NCBI RefSeq assembly: GCF_045984285.3
Contig: NZ_JBJQIK030000011.1
Span: 62,001-126,000 of the forward strand
Source of the DNA: Rugamonas sp045984285
GTDB lineage: Bacteria > Pseudomonadota > Gammaproteobacteria > Burkholderiales > Burkholderiaceae_D
Length of the DNA stretch: 64,000 bases
Reading direction: 5' to 3'
Shown here: in pieces, positions 26,122-34,941 of the stretch
How positions within the stretch are numbered: position 1 is the first letter of the stretch
Layout: each line of letters opens with the position of its first letter
The notes under the pieces: generated by a model
Databases searched by the model: none
Told to the model about the DNA's origin: nothing
What the model saw: only the letters and a program-made list of their open reading frames with translations
Translations under genes and position numbers: made by a program

Positions 26122-27134
26122 CTGGCGCCTTTCTTGTCGGTCTTCTGCAGGAAGGCGATCAGGCCCTTGAAGTAAGTCTGCTGATCGTCATACATGGCCA
26201 TATGGCTGCCTTTCGGGCAGTAGAGATAAGTGCCCTGCTTGACCTTCTGCGACATCATCTTCATGTGCGCCGGGTCCATGGTGTCATGCTCGGCGCCGAT
26301 CACGAGCGTGGGCACGGTGATTTTCGGCAGGTCCTTCACGCGGTCCCAGTTCTCCAGGATGCCGCTGGCGCCCAACTCGCTCGGACCCTGCATCGGCACG
26401 TAGACTTTCTGGTTCATGCGCGAGAAGGAGCGGTTGACGGGCTCGGGCCATTGCTCCGGCGGCATGCGCAGCACGTGATAGACGTAGTGGTTCGCCAGCA
26501 GCAGCTCCATGTAGCGCGGATCGGTGTACTTCTTCTCCGCCTCCAGCTGCTTGATCTCGGCCAGCACCTTCTGGTCCATCTTCGGCATCAGCACCTTGTT
26601 CGCATACTCGTTGTAAGCAGGGATGCTGGCCATCATATTGGAGATGATCAGGCCCTTGAGGTTCTGCTGGTATTTCAGCGCGTACTCCATTGCCAGGATG
26701 CCGCCCCAGGAGTGGCCCAGCAGGTAGAAGTTGCTGCTGTCCAGGCCCAGCGCCTTGCGCACCTGTTCCACTTCTTCCACGAAGCGCGCGGTATCCAGCA
26801 GCGAGGGATCGTCCGGCTGGTCGCTGCGCGCGGAGCCCAGCTGGTCGTAGTAGTAGTACTCGATGCCCGCGCCGGGGAAGTAGCTGTCGAAAGCCTCGAA
26901 GTATTCGTGGGTGGCGCCGGGGCCGCCATGCAGCAGCAGGACCTTGATGGTGGGGTTGTTCCCCACGCGCTTGGTCCATACCTTGAAAGCGCCTTTCGGC
27001 GTCTGGATCGGTATCAGGCGTGCGCCGCCGGACAGCACGTCGCTGCGGCCCGTGTTGTCAAAGTACGAGGGGCCGGCGTGGGCCGGCGCGGTGAACAGCG
27101 AAAATGCAGCGAGGACGGCCAGCAGGAACTTCAT
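26118..27134 (-). CDS. Exported proline iminopeptidase-like alpha/beta hydrolase (S33 family)
   Basis: 338 residues from the ATG at 27134, chosen because it opens with a signal peptide (MKFLLAVLAAFSLFTAPAHA) and has GAGAG just upstream; the frame extends 37 codons further but without such features. Oxyanion segment LLLHGGPGATHEYF, nucleophile elbow GHSWGG (Ser near residue 140), acid in GAEHDTMDP and His in KGSHMAMYD complete the triad. The HGGPG pattern is that of proline iminopeptidases. A periplasmic location is expected. Confidence 0.87.
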   Translation of the reverse strand: MKFLLAVLAAFSLFTAPAHAGPSYFDNTGRSDVLSGGARLIPIQTPKGAFKVWTKRVGNNPTIKVLLLHGGPGATHEYFEAFDSYFPGAGIEYYYYDQLGSARSDQPDDPSLLDTARFVEEVEQVRKALGLDSSNFYLLGHSWGGILAMEYALKYQQNLKGLIISNMMASIPAYNEYANKVLMPKMDQKVLAEIKQLEAEKKYTDPRYMELLLANHYVYHVLRMPPEQWPEPVNRSFSRMNQKVYVPMQGPSELGASGILENWDRVKDLPKITVPTLVIGAEHDTMDPAHMKMMSQKVKQGTYLYCPKGSHMAMYDDQQTYFKGLIAFLQKTDKKGAR

Positions 27135-27219
27135 CTTCAGCTCTCCGGATAAGTTGAACGGTGCAGAATACACCAGACTGTATAATCCCTGGCTTGCATA
27201 ATCAACACTCATCTCAATC
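27135..27219. promoter_or_regulatory. Divergent promoter region, hydrolase / NYN protein
   Basis: Rightward -10 TATAAT at 27181-27186 with a TG directly before it but no well-spaced -35 (a TTGAAC at 27154 is 21 bases away). Leftward -10 TATACA read from 27184 to 27179 with TTGATT 15 bases upstream. The two -10 elements overlap, so opposing polymerases would exclude each other. Positions are seen; activity is inferred. Confidence 0.4.
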
Positions 27220-28668
27220 ATGGCTTCCAACGAAAATGTCAGCATGGCGCTGTTCTGCGACTTTGAAAACGTCGCACTGGGCGTGCGGGACGCGAACTAC
27301 GAGAAATTCGATATCCGTCCTGTGCTGGAGCGCCTGCTGCTGAAGGGCAGCATTGTGGTCAAGAAGGCCTACTGCGACTGGGACCGCTACAAAGGTTTCA
27401 AGGGCGCCATGCATGAGGCGAACTTCGAGCTGATCGAGATTCCCCATGTGCGCATGTCGGGCAAGAACTCGGCCGATATCCGCATGGTGGTGGATGCGCT
27501 GGACCTCTGCTATACCAAGTCCCATGTGAACACCTTCGTCATCATCTCCGGCGATTCCGATTTTTCGCCGCTGGTATCCAAGCTGCGCGAGAACAACAAG
27601 AAGGTGATCGGCGTTGGCGTGAAGGATTCCACCTCCGACCTGCTGGTGGCCGGCTGCGATGAATTCATCTTCTACGACGACCTGGTGCGCGAAAGCCGCC
27701 GTCATGGCGCCAAGCGCGACCAGCGCGATGCGCCGCAGGCCAAGCGCTCGCCGGAAGAAGAGAAGCGCAAGCGCGACGAGACGGACAAACGCCGCAGCCA
27801 GGCCGTCGATATCGCCTACGAGACCTTCGATGCGCTGATGGCCGAACGCGGCGACAGCGGCAAGATCTGGGCGTCCGTGCTCAAGGAAGCAATCAAGCGC
27901 CGCAAGCCGGACTTCAGCGAGTCCTACTATGGCTACCGCACCTTCGGCAACCTGCTGGAAGAAATGAAGGCGCGCGGCCTGCTGGAATTCGGCCGCGACG
28001 AGAAGTCGGGCGCCTATGTGTACCGCAGCGCCGGCGTGCCGCTGGCCGCTGCGCAGCAGCCGGCCGCCGATGTGCAGGCGGATGCCGAGCAAGCGAGCAC
28101 CGAGCAGGTGGAGGCCGGGGATAACGCCGAGGGCCGCCAGGAAGGGCGCCGTGGCCGCGGCAACCGTGGCGGCCGCAATCGCCGTCCGGGTACCGAGCGC
28201 GACAACGCGGCGCCGGCCGCCGTTGCGGAAGAAGCACAGGCGCCGGTCGCGGTCTTCCCGTCGGAGGTGGTGGAGTTCTCCACTGAGGCGGGGGCGGAGC
28301 CCGAAGCAGCTGCCGTGGAAGTGGAAGCCGTGCCGGCCAAGCGTCCTGCGCGCAAGACCCCGGCCCGCAAGACGGCGCGCAGCAAAGCCGTTCCGGCTGA
28401 AGCCGGGACCGTTGCCGAGGCGCCTGCCGCAGCAGCGGAGGCGGACAGCGCCGAGGCGCCAAAGCCGCGCCGCCCGGCACGTGCGCCGCGTGCCAGCCGC
28501 GCCGCGCCGAAGTCGGATGCCGCAGCGGCCGATGCAGCGCCAGTGGCCGATGTTCCTGCATTGGCTGAAACGGCAACGCCGGCCAAACGCGTTCCGAAAC
28601 CCGGCAAGCACTCCGCGCCGGCGCGCAGCAGGCTGCCGCGCAAACCGAAAGCCAAGACAGAAGGCTAA
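27220..28668 (+). CDS. NYN-domain nuclease with OST-HTH/LOTUS domain and basic tail
   Basis: 482 residues. Residues 8-165: NYN (LabA-like, PIN-related) RNase domain with acidic residues in CDFEN, SADIRMVVDAL and SGDSDF. Residues about 205-270: OST-HTH/LOTUS RNA-binding winged helix (VDIAYETFDALMAERG...YRTFGNLLEEMKARGLLEF). The remaining 200 residues are Ala/Pro/Glu-rich and disordered, with an RGG-like patch (GRRGRGNRGGRNRR, near 308-322) and three Lys/Arg/Pro/Ala clusters resembling histone H1 tails. Likely a cytosolic RNA-targeting nuclease. Target unknown. Confidence 0.88.
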   Translation: MASNENVSMALFCDFENVALGVRDANYEKFDIRPVLERLLLKGSIVVKKAYCDWDRYKGFKGAMHEANFELIEIPHVRMSGKNSADIRMVVDALDLCYTKSHVNTFVIISGDSDFSPLVSKLRENNKKVIGVGVKDSTSDLLVAGCDEFIFYDDLVRESRRHGAKRDQRDAPQAKRSPEEEKRKRDETDKRRSQAVDIAYETFDALMAERGDSGKIWASVLKEAIKRRKPDFSESYYGYRTFGNLLEEMKARGLLEFGRDEKSGAYVYRSAGVPLAAAQQPAADVQADAEQASTEQVEAGDNAEGRQEGRRGRGNRGGRNRRPGTERDNAAPAAVAEEAQAPVAVFPSEVVEFSTEAGAEPEAAAVEVEAVPAKRPARKTPARKTARSKAVPAEAGTVAEAPAAAAEADSAEAPKPRRPARAPRASRAAPKSDAAAADAAPVADVPALAETATPAKRVPKPGKHSAPARSRLPRKPKAKTEG

Positions 28669-28732
28669 GTCCACCCGGGACATTTAACCATCTGTGCACC
28701 CGCCGATTTACTGGCGGGCGCTTTACTGCCAT

Positions 28733-28765
28733 ACTTGCCGACATAAAGAACGAATGTCGGCAAGT
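28733..28765. promoter_or_regulatory. Perfect 12-bp inverted repeat immediately before the MOSC start
   Basis: ACTTGCCGACAT (28733-28744), 9-base loop, ATGTCGGCAAGT (28754-28765). The ATG of the MOSC gene begins one base later, at 28767. No Shine-Dalgarno is visible in front of that ATG. As RNA the hairpin would abut the start codon; as DNA it could be a dimeric repressor site. A second weaker stem, CCCGCC/GGCGGG, lies at 28699-28718. Confidence 0.7.
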
Positions 28766-28766
28766 C

Positions 28767-29618
28767 ATGGCAACCCTGTCTGAAATCAACCTCTATCCAA
28801 TCAAATCCTGCGGCGGCATTTCGCTGGAGCGGGCGACCATCACCCGCGCCGGCGTGATGAGCGAGCAGATATACGACCGTGAATGGATGGTGGTGGACCA
28901 GCAGGGCATGTGCGTCACCCAGCGCGAACATCCGCGCATGGCGCTGATCAAACCGCGCATCCGGCTCGATACGCTGGAGCTGAGTGCGCCGGGCATGCTG
29001 CGCCTGGAGATTCCGCTTGGCCTGCCCGACCCTTCGGAAGCGCCGACGCTGCAGGTGACGTTGTGGGAAGAAACGTTCAAGGCTTACGACTGCGACGCCA
29101 CCACGGCCGCCTGGTTCTCGAACTACCTTGGCATTCCCTGCCGCCTGGCGCGCTTCCATCCGGATGTTACGCGGCTGGCGAGTGAAAAGTGGACCGGCGG
29201 CGTGCAAGCGCCAACCCTGTTCTCGGATGGCTATCCCATTCTCGTCGCCAGCACCGGCTCCCTGGAAGACCTGAACGGCAAGCTGCGCGCACAGGGCCGG
29301 GAAGCGATTCCCATGAACCGCTTCCGTCCCAACATCGTCATCGACGGCATCGAGGCGTTTGAAGAAGATTATGCCGAAACCTATCGTGCAGGCGAGCTGC
29401 TGCTCAAGCCAGTGAAGCCATGTCCGCGCTGCCCGATGCCCTCCATTGACCAGAGTACCGGCGAATTCGGTCCCGACCCGATGGATATCCTGCAAACCTA
29501 CCGCGCCAAGGCGGAAGTGGATGGTGCGGTCTGCTTCGGCATGAACAGCATCGTGCTCGAAGGCGACGGCGTGCAGGTGGAAGTGGGGCAGGAAATGGAA
29601 GTCGAACTGGCATTCTGA
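28767..29618 (+). CDS. MOSC-domain molybdenum-cofactor sulfurase-like protein (YcbX/mARC type)
   Basis: 283 residues. MOSC N-terminal beta-barrel (INLYPIKSCGGISLERATIT) at residues 1-120, then the MOSC domain with MNRFRPNIVIDG and the conserved Cys in KPCPRCPMPSID, the Moco ligand/sulfur-carrier position. The family detoxifies N-hydroxylated compounds or handles Moco sulfur. It lacks the ferredoxin domain found at the C-terminus of E. coli YcbX (369 residues), so an external electron donor would be needed. Preceded by an inverted repeat touching its start. Confidence 0.88.
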   Translation: MATLSEINLYPIKSCGGISLERATITRAGVMSEQIYDREWMVVDQQGMCVTQREHPRMALIKPRIRLDTLELSAPGMLRLEIPLGLPDPSEAPTLQVTLWEETFKAYDCDATTAAWFSNYLGIPCRLARFHPDVTRLASEKWTGGVQAPTLFSDGYPILVASTGSLEDLNGKLRAQGREAIPMNRFRPNIVIDGIEAFEEDYAETYRAGELLLKPVKPCPRCPMPSIDQSTGEFGPDPMDILQTYRAKAEVDGAVCFGMNSIVLEGDGVQVEVGQEMEVELAF

Positions 29619-29634
29619 ATTCAGGCAGGTGGCA

Positions 29635-30780
29635 ATGACGCAGAATATGACGGGCAAGGACCTCACGCACACCGAGCTGGTGGCGGAGAATCAGGCGCTG
29701 CGCGCACGCATGGCCTATATGCTGGAACAGGCCGAACGCAATCATTCGATCATGATGCGCCACCAGGCTTTCGACCTGGAGATTGTGGGCGCGTCCAGCT
29801 TCCCTGAGCTGATCGGCACCATCTTCCGTACCCTGCCCATCATCTCCGAACTCGATAGCGTAACCCTGTCCCTGATGGACGAGGATGCCGACATCCATTT
29901 CGTCATGCAGAAGCTGGGCGTGGATTTCAACGAGTTCCCCGGCCTGCTGTTTGCCACCGATGTCGAGCAGCTGGGCTTCGACCTTGGCGAGCGCAGTGCT
30001 GGCTCGGCGCCGCCCAAGCCCGTGCTGGGCATGTACGACCCCGCGCGGCATGGAGCGCAGTTTCCAGATTCCACCCAGCGCCTGCAAAGCATTGCGCTGG
30101 TGCCGCTGCTGCGCAACAAGCGCATCATCGGCAGCCTGAACCTGGGCAGCCGCGATCCCTCGCGCTTCACACCCAGCCTCGGCACCGACTTTGTCGAACA
30201 CATGGCATCGATCATTGCGATCTGCCTCGAGAACGTCATCAGCAACGAAATGCTGAAGTACATCGGGCTGACCGATTCGCTGACCGGCGTGTATAACCGC
30301 CGCTACATCGACCGCCGCCTGCTGGAAGAGATCTCGCGCGCACGCCGCCAGAACTACCAGATCTCCTTCATGTACATCGACATCGACCACTTCAAGCGCG
30401 TCAACGATACAGTGGGCCACCAGGGCGGCGACGAGGTGCTGCGCGAAGTCGCCAACCGCATCAAGGCCGAACTGCGCCTGTCGGATGCGCTGGCGCGCTT
30501 CGGCGGCGAGGAATTCGTGGTGCTGCTGATCGACGCCGACCTCGACGCGGCGATGTTCGTCGCGGAGCGCATCCGCGCCGGCATCGAGGCCAGCCTGATC
30601 GAACTTTCGCACGGCCTCAAGGTGTCGATCACCGCTTCGCTCGGCGTCGCCAGCCTGGCCTGCACGGTGGACGCCAGCCCCGAGGAAACCGCGCTGGAAC
30701 TGATCGCCCATGCGGACGAGGCCCTGTACCAGGCGAAAGAGGGCGGCCGCAACCGCGTGGTGCGTTACGTTCCGCAGTAA
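29635..30780 (+). CDS. Diguanylate cyclase with N-terminal DUF484/GAF-like sensor
   Basis: 381 residues from ATG 29635, with AGG at 29627-29629. Residues 10-40 are a coiled coil; residues about 45-205 resemble a DUF484/GAF sensor (SFPELIGTIFRTLPIISELDSVTLSLMDED split); residues 215-380 form a GGDEF domain with active GGEEF. An intact RxxD inhibitory site (RLSD) stands five residues upstream, so product feedback is expected. Makes c-di-GMP from GTP in the cytosol. No membrane segment. Start ambiguous: GTG 29629 and ATG 29647 are also possible. Confidence 0.9.
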   Translation: MTQNMTGKDLTHTELVAENQALRARMAYMLEQAERNHSIMMRHQAFDLEIVGASSFPELIGTIFRTLPIISELDSVTLSLMDEDADIHFVMQKLGVDFNEFPGLLFATDVEQLGFDLGERSAGSAPPKPVLGMYDPARHGAQFPDSTQRLQSIALVPLLRNKRIIGSLNLGSRDPSRFTPSLGTDFVEHMASIIAICLENVISNEMLKYIGLTDSLTGVYNRRYIDRRLLEEISRARRQNYQISFMYIDIDHFKRVNDTVGHQGGDEVLREVANRIKAELRLSDALARFGGEEFVVLLIDADLDAAMFVAERIRAGIEASLIELSHGLKVSITASLGVASLACTVDASPEETALELIAHADEALYQAKEGGRNRVVRYVPQ

Positions 30781-30857
30781 GCCGCTTACAAATCTACTGA
30801 AGTTTTTTCCAGCCGCCTTGGGATAATCGCCAGCTTGCGAATATCCCGAGGACCGCC

Positions 30858-31292
30858 ATGAAGCTCCATCACCTGTTTTCCGCCTTGCTGCTTGCCGCCT
30901 GCGTCGCCGCTACCCCGGCCCACGCTGCCGACGATGCCTCCAACTTCCTGCTCACTCCCGCGCTGATGAACAAGATGAAGGCCATCGATGCCGAGGTCAA
31001 GAAACAGAAGGGCGGCAAGGAAGACGACGATGAGGATGCGGTGAATCCCGAAACGGTGGCCGACCTGGCGCGCGAATTCGAGAAGGACAAGGTGGCAAAG
31101 GCCGTGCTGGCGAAGCACGGCGTGAGCAGCCGCGAAATGGCGTCCGCCACCTTCGCCCTGATGCATGCCGGCATGTATGTGATGTTCGAGCAGTCGATGG
31201 ACAAGAAAAAGGCAGCCCAGCTGCTGGCCGGCTACACCAAGGCGCAGCAGGCCAATGTGGCGCTGGTGCGCTCGATGAACGCAAAAAAGTAA
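30858..31292 (+). CDS. Small exported protein of unknown function
   Basis: 144 residues. Signal peptide MKLHHLFSALLLAACVAATPAHA; the mature part is helical, with an acidic cluster KGGKEDDDEDAVNPE near residue 55 and a hydrophobic helix MASATFALMHAGMYVMFEQ. CGAGGA precedes the ATG. The Cys in the signal peptide is not in a good lipobox, so it is probably soluble periplasmic. Its stop is one base from the stop of the convergent antiporter gene. I do not recognise a named family. Confidence 0.75.
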   Translation: MKLHHLFSALLLAACVAATPAHAADDASNFLLTPALMNKMKAIDAEVKKQKGGKEDDDEDAVNPETVADLAREFEKDKVAKAVLAKHGVSSREMASATFALMHAGMYVMFEQSMDKKKAAQLLAGYTKAQQANVALVRSMNAKK

Positions 31293-31293
31293 C

Positions 31294-33273
31294 TCAGGCC
31301 AGCAGCTGGTGTTCGGCGCGCGCCACGGCGGGCGCGCTGCCACGCAGCACCACGACGTCGCCCGATTCAAGGATGGTGGAGGAGTCCACCGGCAGCCGCA
31401 CCTTGCCGCGCCGGATGGTGGTGACTTCGGCGCCCGCGCTTTCGAGATCGACTTCGCTAAGCGGCCGGCCCACGCACCAGGCGCCGCCGGCCAGCGTGAC
31501 GGAGTGCAGGCGGACCAGCTCCGCCTCGTCGCCGCTGTCGCTGGCGCCGTGGAAGAAGCCGCGCAGCGAGGCATAGCGTTCTTCCCGCGCTGCCTGCACA
31601 CGGTGCACCACGCGCCGCAGCGGCACGCCCAGCATCACCAGCGCGTGCGAGGCGAGCATCAGGCTGCCCTCCATCAGTTCCGGCACCACTTCCGCGGCCC
31701 CGGCTTCCTTCAGCCGGTCGAGGTCCGTGTCGTCGTGGCTGCGCACAATCACCGGCAGGGTCGGCGCCAGTTCGTGCACCAGGTGCAGCACCTTCAGCGC
31801 GGAAGGCGTGCTGGCATAGGTGATGACTACGGCGCTGGCGCGGTAGATACCCGCCGCCACCAGGCTTTCACGCCGCGCCGCGTCGCCATAGGACACGTTG
31901 GCGCCCGCTGCCTGCGCCTCCTGTACCCGCGTGGGATCGAGGTCGAGCGCATGGTATTCGATGTCTTCTTCCTGCAGCAGGCGCGCGAGGTTCTGCCCGC
32001 TGCGGCCGAACCCTGCCACGATCACGTGCTTCTTGGTGGACATGGTGCGCGCTGCAATCTTGGTCAGCGTCAGCGACTGCATCATCCATTCGTTGGCGGA
32101 GAACTTGAGCACCAGCTTGTCCGAATGCTCGATGAGGAAGGGCGCCAGCAGCATCGACAGCACCATCGAAGCCAGCACCACCTGGATCACGAACGGGTCC
32201 ACCAGCTGCACGCCGCCCACCACGTTCAGCAGCACGAAGCCGAATTCGCCCGCCTGCGCCAGCGCCAGGCCGGTGCGCATCGAGGTGCCGTCCGAGGAGC
32301 CGAACAGCTTGGCCAGTCCGGCAATCAGCGCAAACTTGAGCAGCACCGGGCCGGCCAGCAGGATCAGCACCAGCCACCAGTTTTCGAACACCACCCGCAC
32401 ATTCAGCAGCATGCCCACGGTGATGAAGAACAGGCCGAGCAGCACGTCGCGGAAAGGTTTGATGTCTTCTTCCACCTGGTGCTTGTATTCGGTCTCGGAG
32501 ATCAGCATGCCCGCCACGAAGGCACCCAGGGCCAGCGACAGGCCGGCGCGCTCGGTAATCCAGGCCGCGCCCAGCGTCACCAGCAGCAGGTTGAGCATGA
32601 ACAGCTCCTGCGAGCGGCGCTTGACGACGATGGTGAACCAGCTGCGCATCAGCTTCTGGCCGATAAAGAGCAGCAGCACCAGCACGATCACGGCCTTGCC
32701 GCCGGCCCAGGCCAGGGTTTCCACCAGGTTGTCAGGATTGCGCGCCAGCGCGGGAATCAGGATCAGCAGAGGCACCACGGCCAGGTCCTGGAACAGCAGG
32801 ATGCCGATGATCTTGCGCCCATGGTCGCTTTCCAGCTCCAGGCGCTCGGTCAGCATCTTCACCACGATGGCGGTGGAGGACATGGCCAGCGCGCCGCCCA
32901 GCGCGAAGGAAGCCTGCCAGCTCAGGTGGATGGAGGGCGGCAGCGCCGCGGCAATGAGCCAGCCGAACAGCATGGTGGACGCAATCGTCATGCCTACCTG
33001 CGCCATGCCCAGCCCGAACACGATGCTGCGCATGGCCATCAGCTTGGGCAGCGAGAATTCAAGGCCGATGGAAAACATCAGGAACACCACGCCGAATTCG
33101 GCCAGGGTGTGGGTGGCGTGGCTTTCTTCGGCCAGGCCCAGGGCGTGGGGGCCGATCAGGATGCCGACCGCCAGGTAGCCCAGCATCGGAGGCAGGTGCA
33201 GCATGCGGAAGGCGACAACGCCCAGCACGGCACTACCCAGTAAAAGGAGTGTCAGTTCAAGTGGCGAAAACAT
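31294..33273 (-). CDS. Kef-type cation:proton antiporter with RCK domain (CPA2 family)
   Basis: 659 residues. Twelve or so membrane helices in residues 1-385 (PMLGYLAVGILIGPHALG; GGALAMSSTAIVVKML; LLFQDLAVVPLLILI), then a TrkA-N/RCK nucleotide-binding domain from about 414 (VIVAGFGRSGQNLARLL) and a TrkA-C domain at 570-655. This fits KefB/KefC/YbaL-type glutathione-gated K+ efflux systems, but no KefF/KefG subunit is adjacent. The nearest flavodoxin-fold quinone reductase is at 39806. Ion specificity is not decided. AAAGGAG-like sequence is present upstream of the start. Confidence 0.9.
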   Translation of the reverse strand: MFSPLELTLLLLGSAVLGVVAFRMLHLPPMLGYLAVGILIGPHALGLAEESHATHTLAEFGVVFLMFSIGLEFSLPKLMAMRSIVFGLGMAQVGMTIASTMLFGWLIAAALPPSIHLSWQASFALGGALAMSSTAIVVKMLTERLELESDHGRKIIGILLFQDLAVVPLLILIPALARNPDNLVETLAWAGGKAVIVLVLLLFIGQKLMRSWFTIVVKRRSQELFMLNLLLVTLGAAWITERAGLSLALGAFVAGMLISETEYKHQVEEDIKPFRDVLLGLFFITVGMLLNVRVVFENWWLVLILLAGPVLLKFALIAGLAKLFGSSDGTSMRTGLALAQAGEFGFVLLNVVGGVQLVDPFVIQVVLASMVLSMLLAPFLIEHSDKLVLKFSANEWMMQSLTLTKIAARTMSTKKHVIVAGFGRSGQNLARLLQEEDIEYHALDLDPTRVQEAQAAGANVSYGDAARRESLVAAGIYRASAVVITYASTPSALKVLHLVHELAPTLPVIVRSHDDTDLDRLKEAGAAEVVPELMEGSLMLASHALVMLGVPLRRVVHRVQAAREERYASLRGFFHGASDSGDEAELVRLHSVTLAGGAWCVGRPLSEVDLESAGAEVTTIRRGKVRLPVDSSTILESGDVVVLRGSAPAVARAEHQLLA

Positions 33274-33370
33274 TGATCTGGGTCTATCCCTGGCTCTAGT
33301 CGAGTTGGTTTCAGGTCGTTTATAACATCTGGCAAGTTTTTTGCTTTACCAATTCGGCTATACTTTCGGC

Positions 33371-34393
33371 ATGAGTGTAACCCATGAAAAAACAATGCTG
33401 AAAGATTTTGATGCCACAACCGCAACACGCGCCCTGCAACTGGCGCGCGAGGCCCTGCAGATCGAGGCCGACGCGCTGACCGAGCTGCACGCGCGCCTTG
33501 CCACGGACGAGAGCGTCGGCAAGGCCGTCACGCTGTTGCTCAATTGCAAGGGCCGCGTCGTGGTGTCCGGCATTGGCAAGTCCGGCCATATCGGCCGCAA
33601 GATCGCCGCCACGCTGGCTTCGACCGGCACGCCGGCCCTGTTCGTGCATCCGGCCGAAGCGGCGCACGGCGACCTGGGCATGGTCACGCCGGAAGACGCC
33701 TTCATTGCGATTTCCTATTCCGGCGAGAGTTCGGAGCTGATGGCCATCCTCCCGGTGGTCAAGCGCATGGGCGGCCTGGTGATTTCCATGACCGGCAACG
33801 ACAATTCGAGCCTGGCGCGCCTGGCGGACGTGCACCTGAACGTGTCCGTGGCCAAGGAAGCCTGCCCGATGAACCTGGCGCCGACCGCCAGCACCACGGT
33901 TACGCTGGCGCTGGGCGACGCGATCGCCGTCGCGCTGCTGGACCTGCGCGGCTTCAAGGAAGAAGATTTTGCACGGTCGCATCCGGGCGGCGCCCTGGGC
34001 CGCCGCCTGCTGACCCATGTGCGCGACGTGATGCGCAGCGGCGACGCCGTGCCGGCCGTTACGCCGGACACCACGCTGCCGGACGCGCTGCTGGAGATTA
34101 CGCAGAAGGGCATGGGCATGACCGCCGTGGTGGACGCGGAACGCCGTCCGCTGGGCGTCTTCACCGACGGCGACCTGCGCCGCCTGATTGACAAGGTGCA
34201 GGATTTCAGCAAGGTGGTGATGCGCGACGTGATGCACGCCAACCCGCGCAGCATCGGCCCGGACAAGCTGGCCGTGGACGCGGTGGCCGTGATGGAACAG
34301 CACCGCATCAACCAGATGCTGGTGGTGGACGGCGAGGGCAAGCTGGTGGGCGCCCTGCACATCCATGACCTGACCCGCGCCAAGGTGATCTGA
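33371..34393 (+). CDS. kdsD: Arabinose-5-phosphate isomerase
   Basis: 340 residues from ATG 33371 (or 332 from ATG 33395). SIS domain (GIGKSGHIGRK; ISYSGESSE) plus two CBS domains (LLTHVRDVMR...; VVMRDVMH...). Converts ribulose-5-P to arabinose-5-P, first step to KDO for lipopolysaccharide. First gene of the kdsD-kdsC-lptC-lptA-lptB-rpoN-hpf set. A TATACT at 33359-33364 would place transcription initiation at about the 33371 ATG, so either the message is leaderless or the true start is 33395. Stop and next start overlap as TGATG. Confidence 0.93.
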   Translation: MSVTHEKTMLKDFDATTATRALQLAREALQIEADALTELHARLATDESVGKAVTLLLNCKGRVVVSGIGKSGHIGRKIAATLASTGTPALFVHPAEAAHGDLGMVTPEDAFIAISYSGESSELMAILPVVKRMGGLVISMTGNDNSSLARLADVHLNVSVAKEACPMNLAPTASTTVTLALGDAIAVALLDLRGFKEEDFARSHPGGALGRRLLTHVRDVMRSGDAVPAVTPDTTLPDALLEITQKGMGMTAVVDAERRPLGVFTDGDLRRLIDKVQDFSKVVMRDVMHANPRSIGPDKLAVDAVAVMEQHRINQMLVVDGEGKLVGALHIHDLTRAKVI

Positions 34394-34932
34394 TGAGCGC
34401 CGCCTTCAACCTGGACAACGTGGCGCGCGCCGCCAAGGTCAAGCTGATGATCTTCGACGTGGACGGCGTGCTGACCGACGGCAGCCTGCATTACGGCGCC
34501 GAAGGCGAGGCGCTGAAGACCTTCAATGTGCAGGATGGCCTGGGCATCAAGCTGCTGCAGGAATCGGGCGTGCTGACGGCCATCATCAGCGCGCGCCGCT
34601 CGCCGCAGGTCACGGCCCGCGCCAGGGACCTGGGCATCGAATTCGTGCACCAGGGCGGCCATGACAAGCTCACGCCCTTCAAGGCCCTGCTGGCGCAGCT
34701 GAACCTGGCGGAAGAGCAGGTGGGCTTCATCGGCGACGACGTGGTGGACCTGCCCATCCTGAGCCGCGTGGGCTTTGCGGTGTCGGTGCCGAACGGCCGG
34801 CCGGAAGTGCACAGCCGCGTGCACCACATCACGGAGGCGGCCGGCGGCAAGGGCGCCGTGCGCGAAGTTTGCGAATTCGTGATGCGCGCGCAAAACAGCT
34901 ATGACAAGATCCTGAACCAGTTCATGGCCTGA
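34393..34932 (+). CDS. kdsC: 3-deoxy-D-manno-octulosonate 8-phosphate phosphatase
   Basis: 179 residues, HAD superfamily without cap. Nucleophile motif FDVDGVLTDG near residue 18, SARRS motif II and GDDVVDLPI motif IV. Dephosphorylates KDO-8-P. Overlaps kdsD by one base; followed by lptC after 9 bases, with GAGGAAGAG between. Confidence 0.95.
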   Translation: MSAAFNLDNVARAAKVKLMIFDVDGVLTDGSLHYGAEGEALKTFNVQDGLGIKLLQESGVLTAIISARRSPQVTARARDLGIEFVHQGGHDKLTPFKALLAQLNLAEEQVGFIGDDVVDLPILSRVGFAVSVPNGRPEVHSRVHHITEAAGGKGAVREVCEFVMRAQNSYDKILNQFMA

Positions 34933-34941
34933 GGAAGAGCG

